Source of the DNA: Rhodospirillaceae bacterium
GTDB lineage: Bacteria > Pseudomonadota > Alphaproteobacteria > Rhodospirillales > Rhodospirillaceae
Length of the DNA: 61,094 nt
Assembly (NCBI GenBank): GCA_019694335.1
Contig: JAIBCD010000014.1
Coordinates: 1-61,094, forward strand
Direction of reading: 5' to 3'
This document shows positions 44,412 through 53,022 of the stretch, in pieces. The notes beneath the pieces are model-generated. The model saw nothing but the letters and a program-made list of their open reading frames with translations, made no database searches and was not told where the DNA came from. Each line of letters starts with the position of its first letter. Positions within the stretch are counted from its first letter, which is position 1. Made by a program: the position numbers and the translations under genes.

Positions 44412-45703
44412 GAGCGCTTGGCGAGCAGCGCGGCGCGCCGTTCGACGGGCAGCGCGGCGCCGGGGTTGGCGGCGATGGCGCGGTCGTAGACACCGACCGC
44501 TTCGTCCTCGCGCCCGGTCGCTTCCAGGATCGCGGCCAGCTCCATCAGCGCCGGAACGTGGTTCGGCACCGCGTCCAGGAGCTGGCGCGCCATCATCTCG
44601 CCTTCGGTGACCCTGGGATCCTGGGGCAGCGTCACTGGCGCGGCCCAAGGATCGAAGGCAACCAAGCCGCGCACCTGCTGGTCGGGCCGCGCGAACGCCA
44701 CCGCGCGTTCATTGAGCATCGCCGCCACGAAAGAGAACGAACTGTTGGAGATGGCGAGATGCGTCGCCTGGGTAAGGATGTGAAAATCGCAATAGAACTC
44801 CACGCCCGGCAGCGCGGGTCCGAGCACCGCCGCGGTGACCGGGGCATAGTCCTTGAACGCGGCCACCGTCGCCGGATCGTCGGTGGCGACATACAACAAT
44901 GGATTCACGAGGCGCGGCCACAGCGCCGCCAGCCACGCCAGGTACCATTCCTCGGGCGCGATCCAAGCCCTGCTTTTGACGAAATCCCCACGGCGCAAAT
45001 GCAGCGCCACCAGTGACCGTCCTTGGAGGTCGAGCTTCACCATCCACGCGCCGGTCAGCGCCGCTAGCGGCGGACGCGGCGTGAACAGGCGCCGGAAGCG
45101 GTCGCGGTGGCCTGCGAAATCGCGGGAGTCCTTCTGGAAATAGCCCCAGAGGTCGCGCCCCGCGAGGTCGCGTGGCACACGGCCGGAAAGTGCCCCGCTG
45201 ATATCGGCGTCATTTTCCGACAGCTCGGGCAACGGCGCACCCGGCAAGGGATCGTCGCGGCCAAACAGGTCGCGTCCGATCCAATCGGGGATTTCCGCCG
45301 TAAGGCCGTGATCCTCGGCGTAGAGCCGGGTCATGGCGTACTGCAACAATTGGTTGGCGAAGCGGCCGTTGGCGCCGAGGGATGAGCACATCACGCGCGG
45401 TCCGGCGGAGCGGTGCGGCGCCGGCGGCGAACCCCACTGCCGGCGCAACAGGATCACCGCGCGCCGCGTGAAGGCGCGGCCGCTACCGGGGTGTGTGGCG
45501 ATGGCCGCGTCGTAGACCGGCACAGCCTCGTCGCTACGCCCCGTGCGCTCGAGGATCTCACCGAGCGCCAGCAGCACGGGATAGTGACCGGGAAAAACAT
45601 TCAGCACCCGCCGGGCCCGCGCCTCGCCTTCCGCCAGCCGGCCGGCGGCGATATCCGCACGAATCAGCGCGGGCGCTTCAGTGGGATCGGAGGTATCGGT
45701 CAT
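44402..45703 (-). CDS. GT11-like fucosyltransferase flanked by TPR segments
   Basis: The 433-residue protein has TPR-like helices at the N-terminus (about 20-95; VLLALGEILERTGRSDEAVP) and again at the C-terminus (ALMELAAILEATGREDEAV). The glycosyltransferase core between them has LGANGRFANQLLQYAMTRLY, HLRRGDF (the HxRRxD sugar-nucleotide motif), YVATDDP and AISNSSFSFVAAML, all typical of family GT11 alpha-1,2-fucosyltransferases. It may modify a surface polysaccharide. ATG 45703 or 45715 could be the start. Its 3' end abuts a transporter remnant, suggesting local rearrangement. Confidence 0.82.
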   Translation of the reverse strand: MTDTSDPTEAPALIRADIAAGRLAEGEARARRVLNVFPGHYPVLLALGEILERTGRSDEAVPVYDAAIATHPGSGRAFTRRAVILLRRQWGSPPAPHRSAGPRVMCSSLGANGRFANQLLQYAMTRLYAEDHGLTAEIPDWIGRDLFGRDDPLPGAPLPELSENDADISGALSGRVPRDLAGRDLWGYFQKDSRDFAGHRDRFRRLFTPRPPLAALTGAWMVKLDLQGRSLVALHLRRGDFVKSRAWIAPEEWYLAWLAALWPRLVNPLLYVATDDPATVAAFKDYAPVTAAVLGPALPGVEFYCDFHILTQATHLAISNSSFSFVAAMLNERAVAFARPDQQVRGLVAFDPWAAPVTLPQDPRVTEGEMMARQLLDAVPNHVPALMELAAILEATGREDEAVGVYDRAIAANPGAALPVERRAALLAKRSYS

Positions 45704-45743
45704 GGCCCTCATCATATTTATTTGGCGCGGGCCAGCACCCAAT

Positions 45744-45773
45744 AAAAAAGCCCGCCAGTGAGGCGGGCTTTTT
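45744..45773. terminator. Bidirectional intrinsic terminator after rpmB
   Basis: GCCCGCC (45750-45756) pairs with GGCGGGC (45762-45768) around AGTGA, flanked by AAAAAA on the left and TTTTT on the right. It gives a U-run on either strand. It ends rpmB and separates it from the glycosyltransferase gene. Confidence 0.9.
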
Positions 45774-45793
45774 CAAAACTATGGAAGAAACGC

Positions 45794-46081
45794 TTAGGCC
45801 GCAGCCTGGGCCTTCTTGAGGCGGCGCTTCAGCTTCAAGGTCGCGGGCTCGAGCTTCGCGTCCGGCGTGGACAGCAGGAAGGCGTCGATGCCGCCGCGCT
45901 TTTCCACGGTGCGCAGACCGCTGGTGGACAGGCGCAGGCGCACGCGGCTCTTGAGCAGATCCGACACCAAGGTGACCTGATGCAGGTTCGGCAGGAACCG
46001 GCGGCGGGTCTTGTTGTTGGCGTGGCTGACGTTATTGCCGGACTGAACGCCGCGGCCAGTGGCTTCACAACGGCGGGCCAT
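45794..46081 (-). CDS. rpmB: 50S ribosomal protein L28
   Basis: The 95-residue basic protein matches L28: [30 protein letters not shown], and the C-terminal [11 protein letters not shown] extension seen in alphaproteobacteria. It is a single-gene unit with a strong terminator. It lacks the CxxC pairs found in some L28 forms, so it is the zinc-independent type. Confidence 0.96.
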   Translation of the reverse strand: MARRCEATGRGVQSGNNVSHANNKTRRRFLPNLHQVTLVSDLLKSRVRLRLSTSGLRTVEKRGGIDAFLLSTPDAKLEPATLKLKRRLKKAQAAA

Positions 46082-46210
46082 GGCAGAATTCCTTGTACAA
46101 ATACGGGGCGGGAATCAGCCCCACCTCTCCGAAGGCGGCGGTTTTACAGGCTGGCTTGCGACCGGTCAAGGCCAAAACCGGCCCTGAAACCACTGAAATA
46201 GATAATGATT

Positions 46211-46600
46211 TCAACGTTTTGGTGAAGGTTTCGTGGATCCCTTGGCGGCCTTGGGATCGCCCAGCAGCTCGCGCATGCCCGAAAGCACCAGGAATCGCTC
46301 GTGGTCGCTGGCCATCATCTTGCGCATATCGACATGCGCCTTGTGCAGGGTGAGCAGCCGGGCGAGCGCTTCCGGATCGTGCAGCAGTTTGGGTGCCTCC
46401 TTGCGCATGTCGGCCAGTGCCTTGTCGAGCCCATCCTGCATGCGGCCCTTTTCCCGGCGGTAAACCGCCATCGCCTCGGCCATCACCTCGGCGCGGTTGG
46501 TCTTGCTGACCACATAGGTCTTCGCCGGCGGTTTGGCTTTCTTGGGCGAGGCCTTCTTGCCGGCGAACAGACCCTTGAGGCGGTCGGTGAGCGAAGCCAT
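46211..46600 (-). CDS. Small basic hypothetical protein
   Basis: The 129-residue protein has a lysine-rich N-terminal region (LFAGKKASPKKAKPPAKTYV) and helical segments after it (RREKGRMQDGLDKALADM). No domain is recognised. ATG 46600 overlaps the stop of the upstream gene (TGATG), so the two are coupled and probably work together. Confidence 0.65.
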   Translation of the reverse strand: MASLTDRLKGLFAGKKASPKKAKPPAKTYVVSKTNRAEVMAEAMAVYRREKGRMQDGLDKALADMRKEAPKLLHDPEALARLLTLHKAHVDMRKMMASDHERFLVLSGMRELLGDPKAAKGSTKPSPKR

Positions 46601-47313
46601 CACGCCACGGATTCGGGCTCGCGGGCCTGAGCCCGTGCGAGGGCGGCGTCATCGGCTGCGCGAAACAGGCGGAACGCACGCCCGAGCGCGCCCTCCTCGA
46701 TGACCTCCAAGGTCATCTTGTCATCCATCGTATCGGTCAGGCGCTGATAGCGCCGCACGAAGCCGGCCAGTGCGGCGCGCGCCACGGCATCGCGGTTGAC
46801 GGCATCGGCCATGCGCTCCGCCATGTCGGGGTGCGAGACCGCGAAGGTCAGGAACGATTGTACGAACACGGTCACGTCGCCGGCGCCAAACCTGGCCCAG
46901 GCGGCGGGCGAATTCTCGCGGTTGATCACGCCCAAACGTTCCGCGAGCACCGCGGCGCTGGCGGCGAGGTCGCGTAAGGCCAGATCGTGGGAGGCCGCGC
47001 TGCGGGCACGCGTCATTTCGCTCTGCAAGGTGAGCAGCGCGCGCGCCTGGGTTTCCGATTGTTGCAGGGCCTGGCGATTCTGCGCCAGAAGCTGCGTCAC
47101 AACCCGGCGCTGTTCCATGACCGCGACGAACAACCATAACACCACCGGCGGACCGCCGCCGGCCGCCAGCAGCGTGGCCATTTCCGCTGGCGTCAAGGCG
47201 GCGAGCCCGGACACGCCGAGCTTGCGCGAATACAGCGCCATCACCGCCACCCACAGCATGGTCAGGGCTACGGCGATCACGAACGGAATACGGTTCAGGT
47301 TGTCGCGATTCAA
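46600..47313 (-). CDS. Membrane-anchored coiled-coil hypothetical protein
   Basis: The 237-residue protein has two N-terminal membrane helices (FVIAVALTMLWVAVMALY and PPVVLWLFVAVM). A helical, probably coiled-coil region rich in Q, A and E follows. No enzymatic motif is seen. It is translationally coupled to the small basic protein downstream. Confidence 0.65.
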   Translation of the reverse strand: MNRDNLNRIPFVIAVALTMLWVAVMALYSRKLGVSGLAALTPAEMATLLAAGGGPPVVLWLFVAVMEQRRVVTQLLAQNRQALQQSETQARALLTLQSEMTRARSAASHDLALRDLAASAAVLAERLGVINRENSPAAWARFGAGDVTVFVQSFLTFAVSHPDMAERMADAVNRDAVARAALAGFVRRYQRLTDTMDDKMTLEVIEEGALGRAFRLFRAADDAALARAQAREPESVA

Positions 47314-47396
47314 GAAGCCCCCGGGGACCAGCTTCGGGCAAGTCTAATGCATTTCGGGTCAAGCTGATACACTCCGCCGCCCAAATCGGAGTTGCC

Positions 47397-48275
47397 ATGA
47401 GTTTTCTCGACAGAGTCCGCCGCTGCAACCACCGCGACCTCGCGCGCTATGTGCCCTTCGCCGCGGACGGGCGCCAATTAGGCTGGATCACGCCCGCCCG
47501 CGCCGACGTCCTGCTCGGCTTCTCCAAGGTGTTCACCCCGCTGGCGCATCAAGCCACGCGCCCTGGGGGGGTCACGTTCGTCGCCGACCTCGACACCCCC
47601 GAAGCCCGCAGCGCCGCGGTCGCCGCCCTGCTCCCGCGCCTGCCGCCCGACCTGTTCGCCAAACCCCGCAACGAGATCTACGGCGTCAAAAACCAGTGGT
47701 CCGAGCCCGCGGCCTTCACCATCGACCGCGCGCTGGTGCCCGCCATTGGCGCCCGGGCCTTCGGCGTGCACCTCAACGGCTATATCAAACGCGGCGGTGA
47801 GTTCCTGCTGTGGATCGGCACGCGCGCCATGGACCTGCGCGTGGAGCCGGGCAAACGCGACAATATGGTTGCGGGCGGGCAACCGGCGGGGCTGTCCCTG
47901 ATGGACAACCTGGTGAAGGAATGCGCGGAGGAAGCGCACCTGCCCGAAGCCTTGGCGCGGCGCGCCTCGTCGGCCGGCGCCATCCGTTATGCCTTCGACG
48001 CGCCCGAAGGCCTCAGGATGGACACCCTGTTCTGCTACGACCTCGCCGTACCCGAGGACTTCGTTCCCCAGCCTTCGGAGGAAATCAGCCGCTTCGACCT
48101 GCTGCCGGTCCACGAGGTGCTGGCGCTGGTCCGCGATACCGAGGCCTTCAAGTTCAACGTCGGCCTCGTGATCCTGGATTTCGCCATGCGCCACGGCCTG
48201 ATCGGGCCCGACAGCGAGCCGGACTTCGAGGCCATTGCCATGGGCCTGCGGCAGAGCCCACAACCCATAGTGTAG
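47397..48275 (+). CDS. Nudix hydrolase with DUF4743 N-terminal domain
   Basis: The 292-residue protein has an N-terminal DUF4743 region (about 1-115) and a C-terminal Nudix fold. The Nudix-box region reads GGQPAGLSLMDNLVKECAEE, with the catalytic REUXEE part as KECAEEAHLP. This resembles the thiamine-pyrophosphokinase-associated Nudix group and could hydrolyse oxidised thiamine diphosphates, but the substrate is not proven by sequence. ATG 47397 is preceded by a weak GGAG (GGAGTTGCC). Confidence 0.88.
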   Translation: MSFLDRVRRCNHRDLARYVPFAADGRQLGWITPARADVLLGFSKVFTPLAHQATRPGGVTFVADLDTPEARSAAVAALLPRLPPDLFAKPRNEIYGVKNQWSEPAAFTIDRALVPAIGARAFGVHLNGYIKRGGEFLLWIGTRAMDLRVEPGKRDNMVAGGQPAGLSLMDNLVKECAEEAHLPEALARRASSAGAIRYAFDAPEGLRMDTLFCYDLAVPEDFVPQPSEEISRFDLLPVHEVLALVRDTEAFKFNVGLVILDFAMRHGLIGPDSEPDFEAIAMGLRQSPQPIV

Positions 48276-48390
48276 CTACCGGCATCCTTTTACTGGATAT
48301 TGTGTATGTTTTACGCCCGGTGGTTGACTTTTTAACCCGCGGTCTGCATTGATGCCGCCCTTTCGCGGACGGTGATAAAATAGTTCGGTC

Positions 48391-49341
48391 ATGCACTTTC
48401 TGGATTTCGAAAAACCGATCGCTGAGCTGGAGGGCAAGATCGCCGAACTCCGGCATCTCTCCGACAGCGACGGCATCAATATCGCCGAGGAAGTGAGTCG
48501 CCTGCAGTCGCGGGTCGACAAGGATTTGCGCTCGGCCTACGCCAAGCTCAGCCCCTGGCAGAAAACCCAGGTGGCCCGTCACCCCGACCGGCCCCACGCG
48601 CTCGATTACGTCCGCGCCTTGATCGAGGACTTCATGCCGCTCGCGGGCGACCGCGCGTTTGGCGAGGACGCGGCGGTGGTCGGCGGTCTCGGCCGCTTCC
48701 AGGGCCGCTCGGTGATGGTGATCGGCCTCGAGAAAGGCCGCGATACCGAGACCCGCCTCAAGCACAATTTCGGCATGGCGCGGCCCGAAGGCTACCGCAA
48801 GGCGCGCCGCCTGATGGAACTGGCCGACAAGTTCGGCATTCCCGTTATCACCCTGGTCGACACCGCCGGCGCCTATCCGGGCGTGGACGCGGAAGAACGC
48901 GGCCAGGCCGAAGCCATCGCCCGCTGCATCGACTGCTGCCTCGCACTGCGCGTACCGCTGATCTCGGTGATCATCGGCGAAGGCGGTTCGGGCGGCGCCA
49001 TCGCGCTCGCCACCGGCAACGTGGTGCTGATGATGGAACACGCCATCTATTCGGTGATCTCGCCGGAAGGCTGCGCCTCGATCCTGTGGCGCGACGGCGA
49101 GCAAGCCAAGACCGCCGCCGAAGCCCTCAAGCTGACGGCGCAAGACCTCGAACGCATCGGCGTCATCGACGGCATCATCCCGGAACCCCTGGGCGGCGCT
49201 CATCGCGCGCCCGAGGCCGCCTTCGCCGCCGTGCGCGACACCCTGGAAATGCATATGAATCAGCTGGTGCGCATCGACCCCGGCCAGCTCCGCGCCCGCC
49301 GCCGCGACAAGTTCCTGCAAATGGGGCGCGGGCTCGACTAG
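48391..49341 (+). CDS. accA: Acetyl-CoA carboxylase carboxyltransferase subunit alpha
   Basis: The 316-residue protein, with AccD, transfers the carboxyl group from biotin to acetyl-CoA in fatty-acid synthesis. Signatures include [39 protein letters not shown] and [17 protein letters not shown]. It is 316 residues against 319 in E. coli. An A/T-rich stretch (GATAAAATAG) ending ten bases before ATG is a possible -10, so the leader is short. Confidence 0.96.
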   Translation: MHFLDFEKPIAELEGKIAELRHLSDSDGINIAEEVSRLQSRVDKDLRSAYAKLSPWQKTQVARHPDRPHALDYVRALIEDFMPLAGDRAFGEDAAVVGGLGRFQGRSVMVIGLEKGRDTETRLKHNFGMARPEGYRKARRLMELADKFGIPVITLVDTAGAYPGVDAEERGQAEAIARCIDCCLALRVPLISVIIGEGGSGGAIALATGNVVLMMEHAIYSVISPEGCASILWRDGEQAKTAAEALKLTAQDLERIGVIDGIIPEPLGGAHRAPEAAFAAVRDTLEMHMNQLVRIDPGQLRARRRDKFLQMGRGLD

Positions 49342-49363
49342 CCCGCCCGCCGCGGACAAAGCC

Positions 49364-50077
49364 ATGGAAGACTTTGTCCGCCTCCCCGACGGCGCCACGC
49401 TCTGGATCTATACCGAAGGACACGGCCCGCCGCTGGTGCTCCTGAACGGCGGACCTGGGCTTGCCGACTATCTTCAGCCCGTCAGCACGTTGCTCGCGGA
49501 CGCGTGCACCGTTCATCGCTACGAGCCGCGCGCCTGCGGCCGTTCGAGCCCTGCGGGACCGCATACTCTCGCGCAAGCCATCGCCGATCTGGAATCGCTG
49601 CGCCGTCACTGGGGCCATGAACGCTGGATCGTCACCGGCCACTCCTGGGGCGCCGACCTCGCGCTGGCCTACGCGCTCCATCATCCCGGCGCCACGCGCG
49701 CGGTGATCGGTCTCGCCGGAGGCCGCGTGGTCAACGACCGCGCGTGGCACGCCGCCTATGCCGAGCGGCGCCATACCGAGGAGATGCCGACGGCGGCGGC
49801 GCCGAACCTCGATGTGAACCGCGCCCTGACCGACGACTGGCGCGCGTTCTGCTGTACGCCCGACTTGCTCCACCGCCTGTCGGTGCTGGAAACGCCCTGC
49901 CTGTTCGTGTTCGGCGAACACGACATCCGCCCGTCCTGGCCGACGGAACAGATCTGCGCGTTGCTGCCCGAAGCCGCCTATATGCCGCTGGCCGGCGCCG
50001 ACCACTATCTGTGGCGCGGCAACCCGCAGGGCCTCGCGAAAGCCACAAAAACATTCCTTAAAGCCCTCGCGCGATAG
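49364..50077 (+). CDS. Alpha/beta hydrolase (proline iminopeptidase-like)
   Basis: The 237-residue protein has the oxyanion motif NGGPG (HGGPG in classical enzymes), the nucleophile elbow GHSWGADLA with Ser, the acid in FGEHD, and the histidine in GADHYLWRG. It therefore keeps a full catalytic triad. It is shorter than proline iminopeptidases (about 310), with a reduced cap domain, so substrate range is uncertain. It follows accA by 22 bp. Confidence 0.88.
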   Translation: MEDFVRLPDGATLWIYTEGHGPPLVLLNGGPGLADYLQPVSTLLADACTVHRYEPRACGRSSPAGPHTLAQAIADLESLRRHWGHERWIVTGHSWGADLALAYALHHPGATRAVIGLAGGRVVNDRAWHAAYAERRHTEEMPTAAAPNLDVNRALTDDWRAFCCTPDLLHRLSVLETPCLFVFGEHDIRPSWPTEQICALLPEAAYMPLAGADHYLWRGNPQGLAKATKTFLKALAR

Positions 50078-50091
50078 CCGAATTAAGCGGC

Positions 50092-50120
50092 TTTACAGCT
50101 TCCGCACGTTTGCTTATTTT
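50092..50120 (+). promoter_or_regulatory. Strong sigma-70-type promoter for the asd leader
   Basis: TTTACA (50092-50097) and TATTTT (50115-50120) are separated by exactly 17 bp. A start about seven bases after the -10 would lie at 50126-50128, only a few bases before the leader-peptide ATG at 50131. The leader mRNA would then be nearly leaderless. Confidence 0.65.
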
Positions 50121-50130
50121 CCCGCCCGCT

Positions 50131-50208
50131 ATGACGCACCTGACCAAAAAAACCACGACCAATACCAAAACGACCACTATCGGTGGGCGTTCGAGGTCGT
50201 GCGCGTAA
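50131..50208 (+). CDS. Threonine/lysine-rich leader peptide of asd
   Basis: The 25-codon frame starts MTHLTKKTTTNTKTTTI and ends GGRSRSCA. Nine residues are threonine, three lysine and one isoleucine, most of them in a run of codons 5-17. A perfect intrinsic terminator follows 29 bases later and asd 39 bases after that. Aspartate semialdehyde is the branch point to lysine, threonine, isoleucine and methionine, so this has all parts of a transcription attenuator reading charged tRNA-Thr and tRNA-Lys. It has no clear ribosome-binding site. Confidence 0.8.
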   Translation: MTHLTKKTTTNTKTTTIGGRSRSCA

Positions 50209-50237
50209 GTCAGACGCGATAAGCAGACAAACCCTCG

Positions 50238-50268
50238 AAAGGCCCCTCGGATCGGATGGGGCCTTTTT
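50238..50268 (+). terminator. Attenuator terminator before asd
   Basis: AAAGGCCCC (50238-50246) pairs with GGGGCCTTT (50258-50266) and is followed by more T residues. TTCGAGG (50190-50196), near the leader-peptide end, can pair with CCTCGAA (50233-50239), and CGAGG there can pair with CCTCG (50245-50249) in the terminator arm. Either is a candidate antiterminator when ribosomes stall on threonine codons. Confidence 0.85.
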
Positions 50269-50307
50269 CATTTCAGGCGCCATCTCTCCCAACCCGGAGT
50301 AAGCGCT

Positions 50308-51345
50308 ATGAATCACCAGCCTCGCCCCCTCGCTCCCCGCTCCTTGGCAATCGTCGGCGCCACCGGCGCCGTCGGCGTGGAGTTCCTCCACTGCCTCGCG
50401 CAACGCAATTTCCCCGTGGGCAAGCTCAAGCTGCTCGCGTCCTACCGCTCGGCCGGCAAGACGCTGCCGTTCCGGGGCGAGGCGCTCACCGTCGAAGCGC
50501 TCACCGAAGACAGCTTCCAGGGCGTCGATATCGCGTTGTTCTCGGCCGGCGGCGAAACCTCGAAGAAGTACGGACCGATTGCCGTGAAGGCCGGCGCGGT
50601 GGTGGTGGATAATTCGTCGGCCTTCCGCATGGACGCGGGCGTGCCGCTGGTGGTGCCCGAGGTGAACCCGGAGACCATTTCCGGCCACGCCGGGCTCATC
50701 GCCAATCCCAATTGCTCGACCATCATCTCCATGACCCCGCTGTGGCCGATCCACCAGCAAAACCGCATCAAGCGTATCCAGCTCGCCACCTACCAGGCGT
50801 CCTCGGGCGCGGGCGCCGCGGCGATGGAAGAGCTCGTTGAATCCACGCGCGCCCACCTCGATGGCCGGGAGTATGCGCCCAAGGTGCTGCCGCATCCTTA
50901 CGCCTTCAACCTGTTCAGCCATAACAGCGACATCGATCCCGCTACCGGCTACAACGGCGAGGAGACCAAGGTCATGCGCGAAGCGCGCAAGATCTTCGGC
51001 GATCCGGATTTGCGCATCTCGGCCACCTGCGTGCGGGTACCGGTGCTGCGCGCCCACGCGGTGGCGATCTCGTTCGAATGCGAACGCCCGATCACCGAAC
51101 ACGAAGCCCGCGCGATCATCGCCAAAGCCCCGGGCGTGAAGCTGGTGGACGACCGCGCGCGCAACCTGTTCCCCATGCCGCGGGACGCCTCGGGCCAGGA
51201 CGACATCCTGGTCGGGCGCATCCGCCAGGATGTCTCGGACCCGTCGGGCCGCACCATCGCGTTGTTCGCCGCAGGCGATCAGTTGTTGAAGGGCGCCGCC
51301 CTCAACGCCGTGCAGATCGCGGAGCACCTCGTGAAAGCGTCGTGA
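50308..51345 (+). CDS. asd: Aspartate-semialdehyde dehydrogenase
   Basis: The 345-residue NADPH enzyme makes aspartate 4-semialdehyde for the lysine/diaminopimelate, threonine and methionine branches. The nucleotide motif is IVGATGAVG, the catalytic cysteine lies in IANPNCSTI, and substrate residues are in YQASSGAGAAAMEEL and ISATCVRVPVLRAHA. It overlaps lysE by four bases (GTGA). Upstream lie a leader peptide and terminator that predict attenuation by amino-acid supply. CGGAG lies about nine bases before ATG. Confidence 0.96.
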   Translation: MNHQPRPLAPRSLAIVGATGAVGVEFLHCLAQRNFPVGKLKLLASYRSAGKTLPFRGEALTVEALTEDSFQGVDIALFSAGGETSKKYGPIAVKAGAVVVDNSSAFRMDAGVPLVVPEVNPETISGHAGLIANPNCSTIISMTPLWPIHQQNRIKRIQLATYQASSGAGAAAMEELVESTRAHLDGREYAPKVLPHPYAFNLFSHNSDIDPATGYNGEETKVMREARKIFGDPDLRISATCVRVPVLRAHAVAISFECERPITEHEARAIIAKAPGVKLVDDRARNLFPMPRDASGQDDILVGRIRQDVSDPSGRTIALFAAGDQLLKGAALNAVQIAEHLVKAS

Positions 51346-51953
51346 CCATCGCGGGTGATTTCGGGCAGGGCGCGGCGCTGGGGGTTTCCATCGCCGCGCC
51401 GGTCGGACCCATAGGCCTGTTGTGCATCCGGCGTTCTCTGGAGCACGGGACCATGGCGGGCATTGCCGGCGGCCTGGGCACGGCGGCGGCGGACGCGGCC
51501 TACGCCGCCGTCGCCGCCTTCGGGCTGACGGCGGTGTCCTCGGCACTGGAGGCCGTGGCGCGGCCGCTGCAGATCGTCGGCATCGTCACCCTGGTCTGGC
51601 TTGGGGCGCGGACATTCCGGCAACCGCCGGCCATAGGGGCCGCCACGCCGCGGGGTGCTCACGCGGGGTTGTTCGCGCAGACCTTCTTCCTGACGCTGAC
51701 CAATCCCGCGACCATCGTCGCGTTCGCTGCGATCTTCGCGGGGCTCGGGCTGGCCGCCAACGGCAACCCGGCGCGCGCGGGCGCGCTGGTGGCGGGCACC
51801 TTTGCGGGCTCACTGGCGTGGTGGCTGACCCTGAGCGGCGTCCTCGGCGCGGCGCGGACAAAAACAACCCCGGCGGTCCTCACTTGGATCAACCGGGGTG
51901 CCGGTCTTTTACTGGTGGTATTCGCTGCGATCCTGGTAGTGCGCCTCATGTAA
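51342..51953 (+). CDS. LysE/RhtB-family amino-acid exporter
   Basis: The 203-residue inner-membrane protein has about six helices and the LysE motif near the N-terminus (GVSIAAPVGPIGLLCIRRSL), plus LTNPATIVAFAAIF. It starts with GTG 51342 inside the asd stop. Family members export lysine, threonine or homoserine. Coupling to asd behind a Thr/Lys leader suggests export of an aspartate-family amino acid, which is inference. Confidence 0.92.
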   Translation: MTIAGDFGQGAALGVSIAAPVGPIGLLCIRRSLEHGTMAGIAGGLGTAAADAAYAAVAAFGLTAVSSALEAVARPLQIVGIVTLVWLGARTFRQPPAIGAATPRGAHAGLFAQTFFLTLTNPATIVAFAAIFAGLGLAANGNPARAGALVAGTFAGSLAWWLTLSGVLGAARTKTTPAVLTWINRGAGLLLVVFAAILVVRLM

Positions 51954-52060
51954 AAGAAGCGCTCACCGGCGCCGGCCTTGGCAATTGCGGGAAACCATCT
52001 ACCCTATAAGATATCTCGGAGCCGTCGGCGCCGGGCCGCCGGCACAGTCGGAACCGCTTG

Positions 52061-53011
52061 ATGAACACCAATACAGCACCGCCTGATTACCGCTATTGGA
52101 GGGACTATCACCGGTCGCCCTTCCTGGCGATCGAGAAGCGCCAACTCGTCAATCAAAAGACCAAGATCTTCACCATGGGCAGCTGCTTCGCCATGGAGGT
52201 TCGACGCGCTCTGGTCGAGAAAAATTTCGACGTTTACCCGAAATATCGTGACCTGCGATTCGACCGTGCCACGCAGATCTTCGATATGCTGCCGGAGCGG
52301 GATTCCATTGCGCACTACGACACATTCAGCATCCGCCAGGAGTTCGAAGCGGCCTTCGGCGTCTTCGGTGATCGCGCGGCCGGGTTCTGCACGCTCGAAG
52401 GGCAACTCGCCAATCAGCACCTCAACGCGCCCGTCGTTTACCAAGACCCGTACCGGAAGCTGAACTATGCCGCGACGGTTCCGCTGCTGACCGACTTGGC
52501 CGCCGAGATCGACCGGATGTTCTACGAAGGTATCGCGAACTCCGATGTATTCGTGATCACCCTCGGGCTGACCGAGGTCTGGCAGCACAACCGTACCGGA
52601 CGCTATTTCTGCCGCCCGCCGGGAGCGGGCTATGGCGGAGGCAAGGGCGAAGCCACTTTTCGCCAAAGCACTTTCGCCGAAAATTACGAGAATGTGAGTG
52701 CGACGCTGGATCTGCTGCTCAAACACTTTCCCGACAAGCAGGTCGTGTTATCCGTGTCGCCGGTTCCGCTCGAACGCACATTTGCCAGGACCGACATCGG
52801 CACCGCGAATCTGGAGAGCAAGAGCATCCTGCGCGCGGTTGCGGGTCAAATTGCCCGCGAGTACGAGAAAAACGTGCTGTACTTACCATCCTACGAGATG
52901 GCGACGATCATGCCGGGCCCTGCCTTCGCGCCCGACGGCCGCCACGTCCTGCCGGAGTTCGCCGACAACGTCATCAATACGTTCTTGAGGTTCTGTGCGA
53001 AGCCGCTGTAG
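52061..53011 (+). CDS. GSCFA domain protein
   Basis: The 316-residue protein has the eponymous motif in TMGSCFAMEV near residue 40, and later TLGLTEVWQ and the motif VSPVPLERTF. The family is related to GDSL/SGNH hydrolases, with the serine in GSC. It may remove or add acyl groups on a surface glycan, but no activity is established. It is a single gene converging on pgk. ATG 52061 is used; a TTG precedes it directly. Confidence 0.85.
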   Translation: MNTNTAPPDYRYWRDYHRSPFLAIEKRQLVNQKTKIFTMGSCFAMEVRRALVEKNFDVYPKYRDLRFDRATQIFDMLPERDSIAHYDTFSIRQEFEAAFGVFGDRAAGFCTLEGQLANQHLNAPVVYQDPYRKLNYAATVPLLTDLAAEIDRMFYEGIANSDVFVITLGLTEVWQHNRTGRYFCRPPGAGYGGGKGEATFRQSTFAENYENVSATLDLLLKHFPDKQVVLSVSPVPLERTFARTDIGTANLESKSILRAVAGQIAREYEKNVLYLPSYEMATIMPGPAFAPDGRHVLPEFADNVINTFLRFCAKPL

Positions 53012-53022
53012 GCCGCGCGAAC

